A stretch of DNA of 64,000 nt from Nocardia mangyaensis (GTDB taxonomy: Bacteria > Actinomycetota > Actinomycetes > Mycobacteriales > Mycobacteriaceae). This document shows positions 1 to 8,802 of the stretch, one piece after another. Both the position numbers and the translations under genes were made by a program. The stretch lies in contig NZ_CP018082.1 of NCBI RefSeq assembly GCF_001886715.1, forward strand, positions 1,116,001 to 1,180,000. The letters run 5' to 3'. How positions within the stretch are numbered: the first letter of the stretch is position 1; each line of letters opens with the position of its first letter. The notes under the pieces are model-generated. The model had not been told where the DNA came from and ran no database searches. It saw only the letters and a program-made list of their open reading frames with translations.

Positions 1-424
1 CCGCCGCGGTCTGGAAGCTGCCACCGCCGATGATCAGGATCACCAGCAGCGCCCCGGTGTAGGCGCCGGTGCTGAAGCCGATGATGTCGGGACTGCCGAG
101 CGGATTGCGGGTGACCGACTGCAGGATCGCACCGCTGACGCCGAGCGCCGCACCCAGTGCCAGCGCCAGCAGGATGCGCGGCAGCCGCCAGTCCCACACC
201 ACCAGCCGGTCGAAGCGCTCGTCGCCGATGAACAGCGCGCGCACCACGCGCTGGGCGGGAATCGGGAAATCGCCGGTGCCCAGTGCGAAGACGGCGGTGG
301 CTAGGGCGATCGCGAGCAGGATCGCGCACACCACCACGGTGCGCACGCCGATTCTCGTGGTGATGCCCAGCCGCTGCGACCGGACGACGAGCATGGTGCG
401 CCCGAAGTCGAATTTCGTACTCAT
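1..424 (-). CDS. FecCD-family siderophore ABC permease (3' end outside window)
   Basis: Inner-membrane permease subunit for ferric-siderophore uptake, the second of a pair. The visible 141 N-terminal residues read as a FecCD protein: a cytoplasmic start, a first hydrophobic helix (about residues 30-50), then the family signature WRLPRILLALALGAALGVSG followed by ILQSVTRNPLGSPDIIGFSTGA. The ATG at 424 overlaps the stop of the upstream permease gene by 4 bp (ATGA), so the two are translationally coupled and probably form a heterodimer, like FepG with FepD. The C-terminal two thirds lie beyond position 1. Ligand specificity cannot be read from the sequence. Confidence 0.9.
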   Translation of the reverse strand, partial: MSTKFDFGRTMLVVRSQRLGITTRIGVRTVVVCAILLAIALATAVFALGTGDFPIPAQRVVRALFIGDERFDRLVVWDWRLPRILLALALGAALGVSGAILQSVTRNPLGSPDIIGFSTGAYTGALLVILIIGGGSFQTAA

Positions 425-1419
425 GCGGCTACTCCCACTCGGGCACGGCGGGCCAACCAGATCAGCATCGGCGCGCCGAGGAACGCCGTGACCAAGCCGG
501 CGGGCACCTCGTCGGGACGGATCAGCACGCGGCCGAGGACATCGGCGGTGAGTACCAGCAGCGGCGCGAGCACCAGCGAGTACCCGAAGATCCAGCGCTG
601 ATCGGCACCGACAAGCCAGCGGGCGATGTGCGGCACCGCGAGACCGATGAAGGCGATCGGGCCGACGGCCGCGGTCGCGGTTCCGCACAGCAGCACCAGC
701 GCCAGTGCCGTGAGCAGCCGTGTGCGGCTGATGTTCACGCCGAGGGAACGGGCCAGATCGTCACCGAGGGCGACGGCATTGAGCGAGCGCGCGCAGACCG
801 CGGCGATCAGCAGCCCGGCCACGATGAACGGCGCGGCGCCGGTGATGATGTCGAATCCGCGGCCGGTGAGCGAACCGGAGTCCCAGTTGCGCATCTCGTC
901 GAAAGCCCTGGGGTCGACCAGGATCAGGCCCCGGGTGAGTCCGGTGAGCACCGCGGTGGCGGCGACCCCGGCCAGGGTGAGGCGGATCGGATCGGTGCCG
1001 GTCTGGCCCGCGGTGCCGAGCCGGTACACGACGATCGAGACCAGCGCGGCACCGACGAAGCCGAACCACACATAGGAGGTGATCGCACTCACGCCGAGCA
1101 CACCCACCGCCAGCGTGATCGCGAAGGCCGCGCCGGCGTTCACCCCGAGCAGTCCCGGGTCGGCGAGCGGGTTGCGGGTGAGGCCCTGCATCAGGCAGCC
1201 CGCGACACCGAGAGCGACTCCGCAGAGCAGTCCGAGGACCGTGCGCGGCAGCCGGTATTCGGTGACGGTGATGTGGTCGGGTGTGGTCGCGGGGCCGGTC
1301 AGCGCCAGCCAGACCTCGCCGAACGGAATCGACTTCGTGCCGACCAGCAGGCTCAGCGAACAGGCCGCGATCAGCAGCGCGACTGTCAGCAACCAGCCGA
1401 ACCAGCGCGGACTTCTCAT
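421..1419 (-). CDS. FecCD-family siderophore ABC permease
   Basis: Polytopic permease of an iron-siderophore ABC importer (FecCD/BtuC family), about 332 residues, a normal length. Seen: a cluster of about 9-10 hydrophobic helices and the signature YRLPRTVLGLLCGVALGVAG followed by LMQGLTRNPLADPGLLGVNAGA, which matches the partner gene downstream. I chose the ATG at 1419, which has a GAGAGAGA-like ribosome site 10 bp upstream. A TTG at 1446 would add nine charged residues before the first helix and is less likely. An iron box lies about 60 bp upstream, so the pair is probably induced by iron starvation. The binding-protein and ATPase genes are not in view. Confidence 0.92.
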   Translation of the reverse strand: MRSPRWFGWLLTVALLIAACSLSLLVGTKSIPFGEVWLALTGPATTPDHITVTEYRLPRTVLGLLCGVALGVAGCLMQGLTRNPLADPGLLGVNAGAAFAITLAVGVLGVSAITSYVWFGFVGAALVSIVVYRLGTAGQTGTDPIRLTLAGVAATAVLTGLTRGLILVDPRAFDEMRNWDSGSLTGRGFDIITGAAPFIVAGLLIAAVCARSLNAVALGDDLARSLGVNISRTRLLTALALVLLCGTATAAVGPIAFIGLAVPHIARWLVGADQRWIFGYSLVLAPLLVLTADVLGRVLIRPDEVPAGLVTAFLGAPMLIWLARRARVGVAA

Positions 1420-1478
1420 CAGGGGATCTCTCTCGCGTCGAACCAAACCTCGAGGAAGTTAGCTCGAGCAACGGTCAG

Positions 1479-1497
1479 GCAGGTGAGCCTACCCTGA
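1479..1497 (-). promoter_or_regulatory. IdeR/DtxR iron box
   Basis: On the minus strand this reads TCAGGGTAGGCTCACCTGC, matching 14 of 19 positions of the IdeR/DtxR consensus TTAGGTTAGGCTAACCTAA, including the central TAGGCT and ACCT core. It sits upstream of the FecCD permease operon, where Fe(II)-bound IdeR would repress. Function is inferred from consensus and placement. Confidence 0.75.
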
Positions 1498-1568
1498 TAT
1501 GGCGCTCATATGGGAGGTGTATTTCAAGGTCTTCGGGTCCTGGTGGCCGACCGGCCAGGACTGTTCGG

Positions 1569-2411
1569 CTATCGCGGAGTCCACACCCCGGAGGCGGCGG
1601 TCTGCTTGGCGTAGTCGGTGAAGTCGCGGGGTTCTCGGCCGAGGGCGCGGTGGACGCCGTCGGCGGTCGGGGTGTTGCGGCCGTCGAGGATGGTGCCGAA
1701 GAGGTAGTCGAGCAGGGAGACGACGTCGTCGGGGACCTGGTATTCGGTGAGCGCGGCGACGAACTCGGAGCGCGAGACCGGGATGAAGTCGATCTCGCGG
1801 CCGGTGGCGGCGGCGATCTCGGCGACCGCCTCGGCGAAGGTCAGCGCGCGGGGTCCGGTGAGTTCGTAGACCTCGCCCGCGTGCCGGGGATCGGTGAGGG
1901 CGGCGAAGGCCACCTCGGCGATGTCGTCGACGTGCACGAACGGTTCCGGTACATCGCCGTTGGGCAGGGCGACGGTCCCGGCCAGGACATCGGGAAGGAA
2001 CGCGCCCTCGCTGAAGTTCTGGGCGAAGAAGCTGCAGCGCACGATCGTCCAGGTCAGGCCCGAGTCCTCGACGATCCGTTCGCATTCGCGCGCCTCGGGC
2101 TCCCCGCGCCCAGACAGCATCACCACCGAGCGCACCCCCGCGGACTTCGCGGCCGTGGTGAACGCGCGGAGGGTGTCCGGTGCCCCGGGCACGGCGACAT
2201 CGGGCTGGAAGGCCAGGTAGACGGAGTCGACCCCGGTGAGGGCGGGCTCCCAGGTGGTGCGGTCGGCCCAGTCGAAGGGGATCGGGGCAGTGCGCGAGCC
2301 GAGCCGGACCGGATGTCCGGCGGCTTCGAGGAGTGCCGCGACGCGACTGCCGGTCTTGCCCGTGCCGCCGGTGACGAGGAAAAGCTGCTGGTGAGAAGCG
2401 ATGTTTGTCAT
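1569..2411 (-). CDS. NmrA-like NAD(P)-binding oxidoreductase
   Basis: 280-residue atypical short-chain dehydrogenase of the NmrA/NAD(P)H-azoreductase type. The N-terminus has the Rossmann dinucleotide motif FLVTGGTGKTGSRVAALLE (about residues 10-28). The middle carries the atypical-SDR pattern with SGRGEPEARECERIVEDSGL and TIVRCSFFAQNFSE, and near residue 180 comes FVHVDDIAEVA, typical of NmrA-like proteins. The start at 2411 is 72 bp from the divergently transcribed AraC regulator, so that regulator probably controls it. The substrate is unknown; quinone or redox-sensing roles are known in the family but are not shown here. Confidence 0.85.
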   Translation of the reverse strand: MTNIASHQQLFLVTGGTGKTGSRVAALLEAAGHPVRLGSRTAPIPFDWADRTTWEPALTGVDSVYLAFQPDVAVPGAPDTLRAFTTAAKSAGVRSVVMLSGRGEPEARECERIVEDSGLTWTIVRCSFFAQNFSEGAFLPDVLAGTVALPNGDVPEPFVHVDDIAEVAFAALTDPRHAGEVYELTGPRALTFAEAVAEIAAATGREIDFIPVSRSEFVAALTEYQVPDDVVSLLDYLFGTILDGRNTPTADGVHRALGREPRDFTDYAKQTAASGVWTPR

Positions 2412-2483
2412 GCCTTCAGTACATCGGTGAACGGCCGAGGGTGACATCGTCGCGACGCTCACGAACATGCGCCGTCGTCTACT

Positions 2484-3443
2484 GTGAGAGATGTGGATGC
2501 GTTGGCCGGTCTGCTCGAAGGTCCACGAGCACGCGGTGCGTTCCTCATGTGCTCGCTGCTCAACCCGCCGTGGTCGCTGCGGATACAGGACGAGGCGCCG
2601 CTCACAGTGCTCGCGATGATTCGCGGAAATGCCTGGGTGAGTACCGATTCCGCGCCGCCCCGCCAGCTGGGCCCCGGCGACGTGGCGGTCTTCCGTGGGC
2701 CGAAACCGTATACGGTGGCCGACGATCCGGCGACCGAACCGCAGATCGTCATCCACCCGGGCGAGGTCACCACCACCCCGGACGGTGAGATCCTCTGCGA
2801 GACACTGAGTCTCGGTGTTCGGCAGTGGGGCACCGATCCTGACGGCGAGACGTTGATGGTCACCGGCACCTACGAATCGGCGGGCGCGGTGAGCCGACGG
2901 CTGCTGCGCGCGCTGCCCGAGGTCGCGGTGCTGCCGCGCGGTGAGCTCGACACCCGGCTGCTCGACCTGCTCGTCGATGAGGCGACCAAGGACCTGCCCG
3001 CCCAGGGCGTGGTGCTCGACCGCCTGCTCGACCTGCTGCTCATCGCCGCTCTGCGTGCCTGGTTCGCCCGTGAGGACGCCCCCGCCTGGTACCACGCCTA
3101 CAGTGATCCGCTGGTCGGCAAGGCTCTTCGCCTGCTGCAGCACAATCCGGCCCACCCGTGGACAGTGGTCGGGCTGGCCGAGGCGGTCGGCATGTCGCGG
3201 GCCGCGCTGGCCCGGCGGTTCACCGAGCTGGTCGGCGAGCCGCCGATGACGTTCCTGACCGAATGGCGGTTGTCCCTGGCCGCCGATCTGCTTGCCGAAT
3301 CCGAGGCGACCGTCGAGTCCATCGCCCGCCAGGTCGGGTACGGCAGCGCCTTCGCGCTGAGTACCGCGTTCAAGCGGCACTTCGGGGTGAGTCCACGCGA
3401 TCACCGTCAGGGCGGAACGGCGGCGCTGTCGTCGTCGGCCTGA
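2484..3443 (+). CDS. AraC-family regulator with cupin N-terminus
   Basis: 319 residues. The first about 190 residues form a cupin-type sensor domain (for example RQLGPGDVAVFRGPKPY), and the last about 100 carry the paired AraC helix-turn-helix (TVVGLAEAVGMSRAALARRF and VESIARQVGYGSAFALSTAF, then KRHFGVSPRDHR). This architecture (cupin_6 plus HTH_18) often regulates an adjacent SDR or NmrA gene, and here the divergent neighbour is an NmrA protein. The start is a GTG at 2484. The inducer is unknown. Confidence 0.88.
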   Translation: MRDVDALAGLLEGPRARGAFLMCSLLNPPWSLRIQDEAPLTVLAMIRGNAWVSTDSAPPRQLGPGDVAVFRGPKPYTVADDPATEPQIVIHPGEVTTTPDGEILCETLSLGVRQWGTDPDGETLMVTGTYESAGAVSRRLLRALPEVAVLPRGELDTRLLDLLVDEATKDLPAQGVVLDRLLDLLLIAALRAWFAREDAPAWYHAYSDPLVGKALRLLQHNPAHPWTVVGLAEAVGMSRAALARRFTELVGEPPMTFLTEWRLSLAADLLAESEATVESIARQVGYGSAFALSTAFKRHFGVSPRDHRQGGTAALSSSA

Positions 3444-3470
3444 GCGGGTCGATGCTGTAAGGATGACGGT

Positions 3471-3887
3471 ATGAACTACCCCGTGCTGTGGCCGATGCCG
3501 ACCCGCTGGGCCGACAACGACCAGTACGGTCATGTGAACAACGTGACCTACTACTCCTACTTCGACACCGCGGTGAACGCCTGGCTGATGCGGGCCACCG
3601 GCGCCGACATCACCGCCCTGCCCGCCCTCGGCGTCGTCGCCCAGACCGCCTGCCGCTTCCACGGCTCGATCAGCTTCCCCGACCAGCTCCAGGTGGGCCT
3701 GCGCATCGCCCGCCTCGGCAATTCCAGCATCACCTACGACCTGGCCATCTTCCGCGAAACCTCCGGCGGCCTCGACCTCGCCGCCACCGGGGATTTCGTC
3801 CACGTCTACGTCGACGCGCAGACCCGCAAGCCGGTGCCGATCCCCGACGTCATCCGCACGGCGGCCGCCGAACTCGTCACCGAATAG
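3471..3887 (+). CDS. Acyl-CoA thioesterase (4HBT/FadM-YbgC type)
   Basis: 138-residue single hot-dog-fold thioesterase, the normal length for the 4-hydroxybenzoyl-CoA thioesterase family. The active-site signature TRWADNDQYGHVNNVTYYSY runs from residue 11, with Asp17 as the likely catalytic acid and His21-Asn23-Asn24 following. It would hydrolyse an acyl-CoA to free acid and CoA in the cytoplasm. It follows the AraC gene by 27 bp on the same strand and may be cotranscribed. Substrate chain type is not determinable. Confidence 0.88.
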   Translation: MNYPVLWPMPTRWADNDQYGHVNNVTYYSYFDTAVNAWLMRATGADITALPALGVVAQTACRFHGSISFPDQLQVGLRIARLGNSSITYDLAIFRETSGGLDLAATGDFVHVYVDAQTRKPVPIPDVIRTAAAELVTE

Positions 3888-4020
3888 CGCGTGCGCGGTC
3901 GTGCGGCCGATCACGGCCGCACACCGGAGCCGAAGTCGCCACGCCCCGACCCGGTGAGCACGGTCCGACATCGTGCCGTAGCGATTCGGCCGGTTGGAGC
4001 GTGACGGTGGTTGGTTCTCG

Positions 4021-4824
4021 CTATCCGCGCAGCATGGTCTGGAACCGGCGCATTCCGGCGAGCCAGCGGTCGTAGTCGGACCCCTTGTTGCGGTACATCC
4101 GCAGGACCTCGGGGTGCGGGAGGATCAGGAAGTGTTCGGCGGCCATGGCTTCGACCACGGTGTCGGCGACGTCCTCGGGGGAGAGGACAGCGCCCGCCGT
4201 CGTCACGGCCTTGATCGCCAGCGCGGAGGCGTCGGGGTCGTCCGGGATCAGGTCGCCGGTGAGCAGACGGGTGTCGACGCCCATCGGGCACACGCAGCTC
4301 ACGCGAACGCCCTGATCGCCGTAGGTCACCGAGAGCCACTCGGCGAAACCGACCGCCGCGTGCTTGGTCACCGAGTATGGCGCCGAACCGATCTGCGTCA
4401 GCAGACCCGCCGCCGACGCGGTCGACACGAAGTACCCGCTGCCCCGCTCGACCCACCCCGGCACGAGCAGCCGCGCCGCCCGCACATGCGCCATCACATT
4501 CACGTTCAGCGCAGCGGCCCACTGCTCCTCGGTGCTGTCCAGCCCCGGCCCGCCCCCGATCCCCGCATTCGCGAAATACAGGTCGACCGGCCCGAATTCA
4601 CGCTCGGCCACCGCGATCAATTCGGCGACGACCGACTCCGCGCCCACGTCGCCACCGACCGCGACCGCGTCCGCCCCGAGCACACCGGCCACCTTCGCCG
4701 CGGTGTCCGCGTCCAGATCGGCGACCACGACCCGCGCCCCGCCGGCAACCAATCGATGCGCGAGCGCCGCCCCGATCCCCGCCCCAGCTCCGGTGACAAT
4801 CGCGACTTTTCCAGCAATCTCCAT
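4021..4824 (-). CDS. SDR-family oxidoreductase
   Basis: 267-residue classical short-chain dehydrogenase. It shows the cofactor motif TGAGAGIG at residues 11-18, the ANAG motif near 85-88, a Ser near 137 and the catalytic Tyr150-x3-Lys154 (YSVTK). An acidic residue after strand 2 (ADLDAD) suggests NAD(H) preference. It stands alone between convergent and same-strand neighbours, with no clear operon partner. The C-terminal tail MYRNKGSDYDRWLAGMRRFQ is of the kind seen in actinobacterial SDRs. The physiological alcohol or ketone is unknown. Confidence 0.88.
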   Translation of the reverse strand: MEIAGKVAIVTGAGAGIGAALAHRLVAGGARVVVADLDADTAAKVAGVLGADAVAVGGDVGAESVVAELIAVAEREFGPVDLYFANAGIGGGPGLDSTEEQWAAALNVNVMAHVRAARLLVPGWVERGSGYFVSTASAAGLLTQIGSAPYSVTKHAAVGFAEWLSVTYGDQGVRVSCVCPMGVDTRLLTGDLIPDDPDASALAIKAVTTAGAVLSPEDVADTVVEAMAAEHFLILPHPEVLRMYRNKGSDYDRWLAGMRRFQTMLRG

Positions 4825-5004
4825 CCCCGCACCCTAACGGCGGCTTCCCGCGCCCCGCACCGATTCCGCACCGGCAGCCGCGCGGTCCGCGCCGGCCGCC
4901 GGAGCCGCAGTGGCCGTGGCCGACCTGCTCGCTTCTCCGACCCGATCGCCACCGCCGCGGGCCCGGCGGTGTGCAGCGGTAGGTGCCAGTGGCGCGGTGC
5001 CGTA

Positions 5005-6405
5005 TCAGCTGACGACGGTAGGAGCGGCCGCCGGGTCCGTCTTCGTGAGGTCGGTTTTCGCCTCGGTAGGTTCGCCGGGGTCCGGGGTGATCGCGGCGCG
5101 GGCCATGGTGCCCAGCGGGGTGTGGTTGAAGATCAGATTGAGGACGAAGGCGGTGAGAGCGCCGAGGGTGACGCCGCTGTCGAGCAGGATCTGGGCCGAG
5201 GTGGGGAACTTGTCGAACATGCCGTGGGTGAACACCGGGAGCAGGCCGATACCGATGGCCGTGGCCGCGATCGTGGCGTTCACCCGGTCGAGCAGGTTCG
5301 CCTGGCGCAGCGTGTTGATGCCGACGACCGCGACGGTCGCGAACAGCACCAGCCCGACACCACCGACGACCGGCTTGGGAATCACCGCGACCACCTCACC
5401 GATGCGCGGTACCAGCCCGAGCACCACCAGGATCGCGCCGCTCACCGCGGTCACATACCGGCTGTAGACCCTGGTCGCGGCGACCGCGCCGACGTTCTGG
5501 TTGAAGATGGTGTCGACGAACGCGGTGAACACCCCGCCCAGCACGCCGGACAGGCCGTCACCGACCAGGCCGCGCGCCAGATCACCCTTGCCGATCGGCT
5601 TGCCGGTGATCTCGCTGATCGCCAGCATGCTCGCCGTCGACTCGGCGAACACCACGGCCATCACGATGCTCATCGCGACCACCGCGGTGATCGGGAACTG
5701 CGGCGATCCGAAGTGGAAGGGCTGCGGAATCCCGATCCAGTCCGCGGCGCCCACACCAGCGGTACTCACCAACCCCATCGGCACCGCGATCACGATGCCC
5801 ACGAGGAGCGCGATCAGCACGCCCAGCTGCGACCACACCCCGCGCCCCAGGCAGACGAACGCCACCGCGATCAACACCACCACCGCGGCCAGCCCGATGT
5901 TCGACGGCGCGGCGAAGCTCGGCGCCGACGGGTCGGTCCCGATGATCAGGCCACCGGCGACTCCGATGAGCGACACCCCGACCACCGTCAGCACGGTCCC
6001 GGTGACCAGCGGCGGGAAGAACCGCACCACCCGCGCGAAGGGCCACGCCAGCGCCACCCCGACCACACCGCCGACCAGCATCGACCCGTACACGGCCTCG
6101 AGCCCGTACTCCTTGGCGATCAGGATCATCGGATTCAACCCGACAAAGGTCGCCCCACACACGATCGGCAACCGCGCACCCGCCAGCTTGCCCACCCCGA
6201 GGCTCTGAATCAGCGTGATGATCCCGGCGACCAGCAGATCAGCGCTGATGAGCAGCCCGATCGTCGCCTGGTCCAGCCCCGCGGCCGCACCGAACACCAA
6301 CGGCACCGTGATACAGCCGGTGTACATGATCAGAACGTGCTGCAGGCCGAACGCCAGCTGCCGACCGAACGGCAACCGGGTATCGACGGGATGGGCCTCA
6401 CTCAT
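5005..6405 (-). CDS. NCS2 nucleobase:cation symporter (xanthine/uric acid/uracil type)
   Basis: 466-residue membrane transporter with about 12-14 hydrophobic segments from residue 20 to 430. Family signatures are present: FAESTAS around 253-259 (the conserved Glu of TM8 is Glu255) and QNVGAVAATRV at 303-313, the NCS2 substrate-site motif of TM10. An N-terminal His (LQHVLIMYTG) in TM1 is also typical. These residues fit a proton-coupled purine permease of the xanthine/urate branch better than UraA, but no purine catabolic gene lies next to it, so the substrate is inferred only from the family. Confidence 0.87.
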   Translation of the reverse strand: MSEAHPVDTRLPFGRQLAFGLQHVLIMYTGCITVPLVFGAAAGLDQATIGLLISADLLVAGIITLIQSLGVGKLAGARLPIVCGATFVGLNPMILIAKEYGLEAVYGSMLVGGVVGVALAWPFARVVRFFPPLVTGTVLTVVGVSLIGVAGGLIIGTDPSAPSFAAPSNIGLAAVVVLIAVAFVCLGRGVWSQLGVLIALLVGIVIAVPMGLVSTAGVGAADWIGIPQPFHFGSPQFPITAVVAMSIVMAVVFAESTASMLAISEITGKPIGKGDLARGLVGDGLSGVLGGVFTAFVDTIFNQNVGAVAATRVYSRYVTAVSGAILVVLGLVPRIGEVVAVIPKPVVGGVGLVLFATVAVVGINTLRQANLLDRVNATIAATAIGIGLLPVFTHGMFDKFPTSAQILLDSGVTLGALTAFVLNLIFNHTPLGTMARAAITPDPGEPTEAKTDLTKTDPAAAPTVVS

Positions 6406-6481
6406 ACATGAGGTTGTAGCCCCCGTTTTTTACAGCGAATGAGCGCCGTGTTTCGTCGGCATTGCGCGTCGGATATATCAC

Positions 6482-7831
6482 TCACACGCGGCTGAGCAGC
6501 GTCAACGGGTCCTCGAGGAAGCTGGCGGTGGTGGCGAGGAAGCGGGCGCCGAGTTCGCCGTCGACCATGCGATGGTCGAAGCTCAGGCCCAGGGTGGTGA
6601 CCCAGCGGACGGCGAGTTCGTCGCGGAAGACCCAGGGGCGCTTGCGGATCGAACCGAGGCAGAGGATGGCTGCTTCGCCGGGGTTCACCAGGGGCACCCC
6701 GATGTCGACGCCGAAGACGCCGACATTGGTGATGGTGAAGGTGCCGCCGCGAAGGTCGGCGGGGGTCGCGTTGCCCGAGCGGGCGGTCTCGGCCGACCAG
6801 CTGATCTCGCGGCTCAGTTCCCGCAGGCTCAGTGACTGGGCGTCCTTGAGATTGGGGACGAGCAGCCCGCGCTCGGCGGCGACCGCGATGCCGAGGTTCA
6901 CGTAGTGCTTGGTGACGATCTCCTGGTTCTGCTCGTCCCAGGCGGTGTTGACCCCGGGGTATTCCGCGATCGCCGCCAGCGCCGCCTTGGCGACCAGCGC
7001 CAGGGGAGTGAGGGTGAGGCCCTCGAAGGATTTCGTGGTGCGCAGGTGGTCGAGCAGCTCCATCGAGGCGGTGCAGTCGACGGTGACGAAGGTGCTGGCC
7101 TGCGGAATCGTGCGCGAGCTGGCCTGCATCGCGGCGGCGGTGCGCTTGCGGATACCGGTGACCGGCGTGCGCTCCTCGCGCGCGGCCGGCTCGATCAGTC
7201 CGCCGTCGCTGCCCGAGCCATTGGCCGGGATGGGGGCGTGGTCGCCGAGCTTGGCCTGGGTGCGCGGCGCCGTCACCGGGACCGCCGAGCGCACGTCGTC
7301 GACGGTGACCGCGCCTTCGGGCCCCGAACCGGCGACAAACCACAGGTCGATGTCGAGTTCCTTGGCGAGCTTTCGCGCCGCCGGGGTCGCCGCCGCGCGA
7401 TGGGTGCTCGGCGTACTCGCCGCCATCGCGGCCGACGGGGTGGGCCGGCGCCTGCGCGAGGTCGCTTCGGCTTCGGGCCCGTAGCCGACCAGCACATCGG
7501 TGCTGGTGACCGACTCCGCGGTCGGTGGCGCGGTGATCTCCAGATCGTTGCGCACCCGGATCAGCGGTGCCCCGACCGGCACGGTGTCACCTGGCTGAGC
7601 CAGCAACTCCACCACGGTCCCGGAGAACGGCGAGGGCAGCGCGACCACCGCCTTGGCCGTCTCCACCTCGGCGATGGTCTGGTTCAACTCCACCGTGTCG
7701 CCGACCGCGACCGACCAGGACACCAGGTCGCCGTCGGCGAGGCCCTCACCCAGATCGGGGAGGCGGAATTCGAGAACGTGACCGTCGTCGGCGGCGGCTG
7801 GTTCCGGCACGGGGGCACCTTTCATTCTCAC
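6482..7831 (-). CDS. bkdC: Branched-chain 2-oxo acid dehydrogenase E2 (dihydrolipoyl acyltransferase)
   Basis: 449-residue E2 core subunit that transfers the acyl group from E1 to CoA through a swinging lipoyl arm. Domains in order: lipoyl domain (about 18-95) with modified Lys60 in VETAKAVV, an Ala/Pro/Arg-rich linker, a peripheral-subunit-binding domain (about 147-182, TPAARKLAKELDID), and the catalytic acyltransferase domain ending in FDHRMVDG with His420 and Asp424. The GTG at 7831 overlaps the E1beta stop by 4 bp; an ATG two codons on is the alternative start. It is the last gene of the E1alpha-E1beta-E2 operon. There is no E3 here, so lipoamide dehydrogenase must be supplied from elsewhere. 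Confidence 0.93.
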   Translation of the reverse strand: MRMKGAPVPEPAAADDGHVLEFRLPDLGEGLADGDLVSWSVAVGDTVELNQTIAEVETAKAVVALPSPFSGTVVELLAQPGDTVPVGAPLIRVRNDLEITAPPTAESVTSTDVLVGYGPEAEATSRRRRPTPSAAMAASTPSTHRAAATPAARKLAKELDIDLWFVAGSGPEGAVTVDDVRSAVPVTAPRTQAKLGDHAPIPANGSGSDGGLIEPAAREERTPVTGIRKRTAAAMQASSRTIPQASTFVTVDCTASMELLDHLRTTKSFEGLTLTPLALVAKAALAAIAEYPGVNTAWDEQNQEIVTKHYVNLGIAVAAERGLLVPNLKDAQSLSLRELSREISWSAETARSGNATPADLRGGTFTITNVGVFGVDIGVPLVNPGEAAILCLGSIRKRPWVFRDELAVRWVTTLGLSFDHRMVDGELGARFLATTASFLEDPLTLLSRV

Positions 7832-8802
7832 GCGGCTAGACAGCGATCGACCGCCGCCAGAATGCGGTCGGGGTCGGGCAGGTGGTGCTTTTCGAGCTTA
7901 GCCGGGGGGTAGGGAATGTCGTAGCCACCGACGCGCAGCACCGGCGCCTCGAGCTGATAGAAGCAGCGTTCGGTGACCCGGGCCGCGATCTCGGCGCCGA
8001 GTCCGGCGAACACCGGCGCCTCGTGCACGATGACGAGCCTGCCGGTCTTGTCCACCGATTCGGCGATCGTGTCGACGTCGATCGGTGAGAGACTGCGCAG
8101 ATCGATCACCTCCAGCGAATGTCCTTCCTCGGCAGCGATCTTCGCCGCTGCCAGCGCGGTGGCGACGGTGCCGCCGTAGGCGAGGACGGTGGCGTCGGTG
8201 CCGTGGGTGCACACCCTGGCCTTGTGCAGCGGCAGATCGGGTTCGCCTTCGAAATCTACGTCGGCCTTGTCCCAATAGCGACGTTTCGGCTCGAAGAAGA
8301 CCACCGGATCGTCGAGCGAGATCGCCTGGCGGATCATCGAATACGCATCCGCCGGGGTGCTCGGTGCGACCACCCGCAGGCCCGCGGTGTGCGCGAAATA
8401 CACCTCGGGCGATTCCGAATGATGCTCGACCGCACCGATCCCGCCCCCGAACGGGATGCGAATCGTCAAGGGAGCCGTGACCTTTCCACCGGTTCGATAG
8501 TGGATCTTGGCGACCTGGGAGACGATCTGGTCGAAGGCGGGATAGACGAAACCGTCGAACTGGATCTCCACGACCGGCCGGTACCCGCGCAGAGCCATGC
8601 CGAAAGCCGTTCCGACGATGCCGGATTCGGCGAGCGGGGTGTCGATGACCCGGTTGTCGCCGAAGTCCTTCTGCAAGGTGTCGGTCACCCGGAACACACC
8701 GCCCAGCTTGCCGATGTCCTCACCGAGCAGCACGACTTTGGTGTCGTCGTCCATCGCCCGGCGCAGGCCGGTGTTGAGTGCGGCGGCGAAGGTGGTGATC
8801 AT
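7828..8802 (-). CDS. bkdB: Branched-chain 2-oxo acid dehydrogenase E1 beta subunit
   Basis: 324-residue beta subunit of the thiamine-diphosphate E1, pairing with the gene upstream. Seen: VVLLGEDIGKLGGVFRVTDT near the N-terminus, DTPLAESGIVGTAFGMALRG, and the transketolase C-terminal part with LEVIDLRSLSPIDVDTI. Length and motifs are standard. The ATG at 8802 overlaps the E1alpha stop (ATGA), and its own stop overlaps the E2 start, so translation of the three subunits is coupled at equal ratio. It decarboxylates the 2-oxo acids from valine, leucine and isoleucine. Confidence 0.93.
   Translation of the reverse strand: MITTFAAALNTGLRRAMDDDTKVVLLGEDIGKLGGVFRVTDTLQKDFGDNRVIDTPLAESGIVGTAFGMALRGYRPVVEIQFDGFVYPAFDQIVSQVAKIHYRTGGKVTAPLTIRIPFGGGIGAVEHHSESPEVYFAHTAGLRVVAPSTPADAYSMIRQAISLDDPVVFFEPKRRYWDKADVDFEGEPDLPLHKARVCTHGTDATVLAYGGTVATALAAAKIAAEEGHSLEVIDLRSLSPIDVDTIAESVDKTGRLVIVHEAPVFAGLGAEIAARVTERCFYQLEAPVLRVGGYDIPYPPAKLEKHHLPDPDRILAAVDRCLAA

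Noticed and set aside
1569..3971. 800-residue minus-strand frame covering the NmrA, AraC and thioesterase genes
   Set aside because: Only its last 280 residues (NmrA) look like protein; the rest is the antisense of the well-supported AraC and thioesterase genes, a product of high GC.
3994..6411. 805-residue plus-strand frame
   Set aside because: It is antisense to the SDR and NCS2 genes and is made of Arg/His/Asp-rich low-complexity sequence without a domain.
5005..6480. Purine riboswitch upstream of the NCS2 gene
   Set aside because: The 75 bp before the start show no purine-aptamer core or three-way junction.
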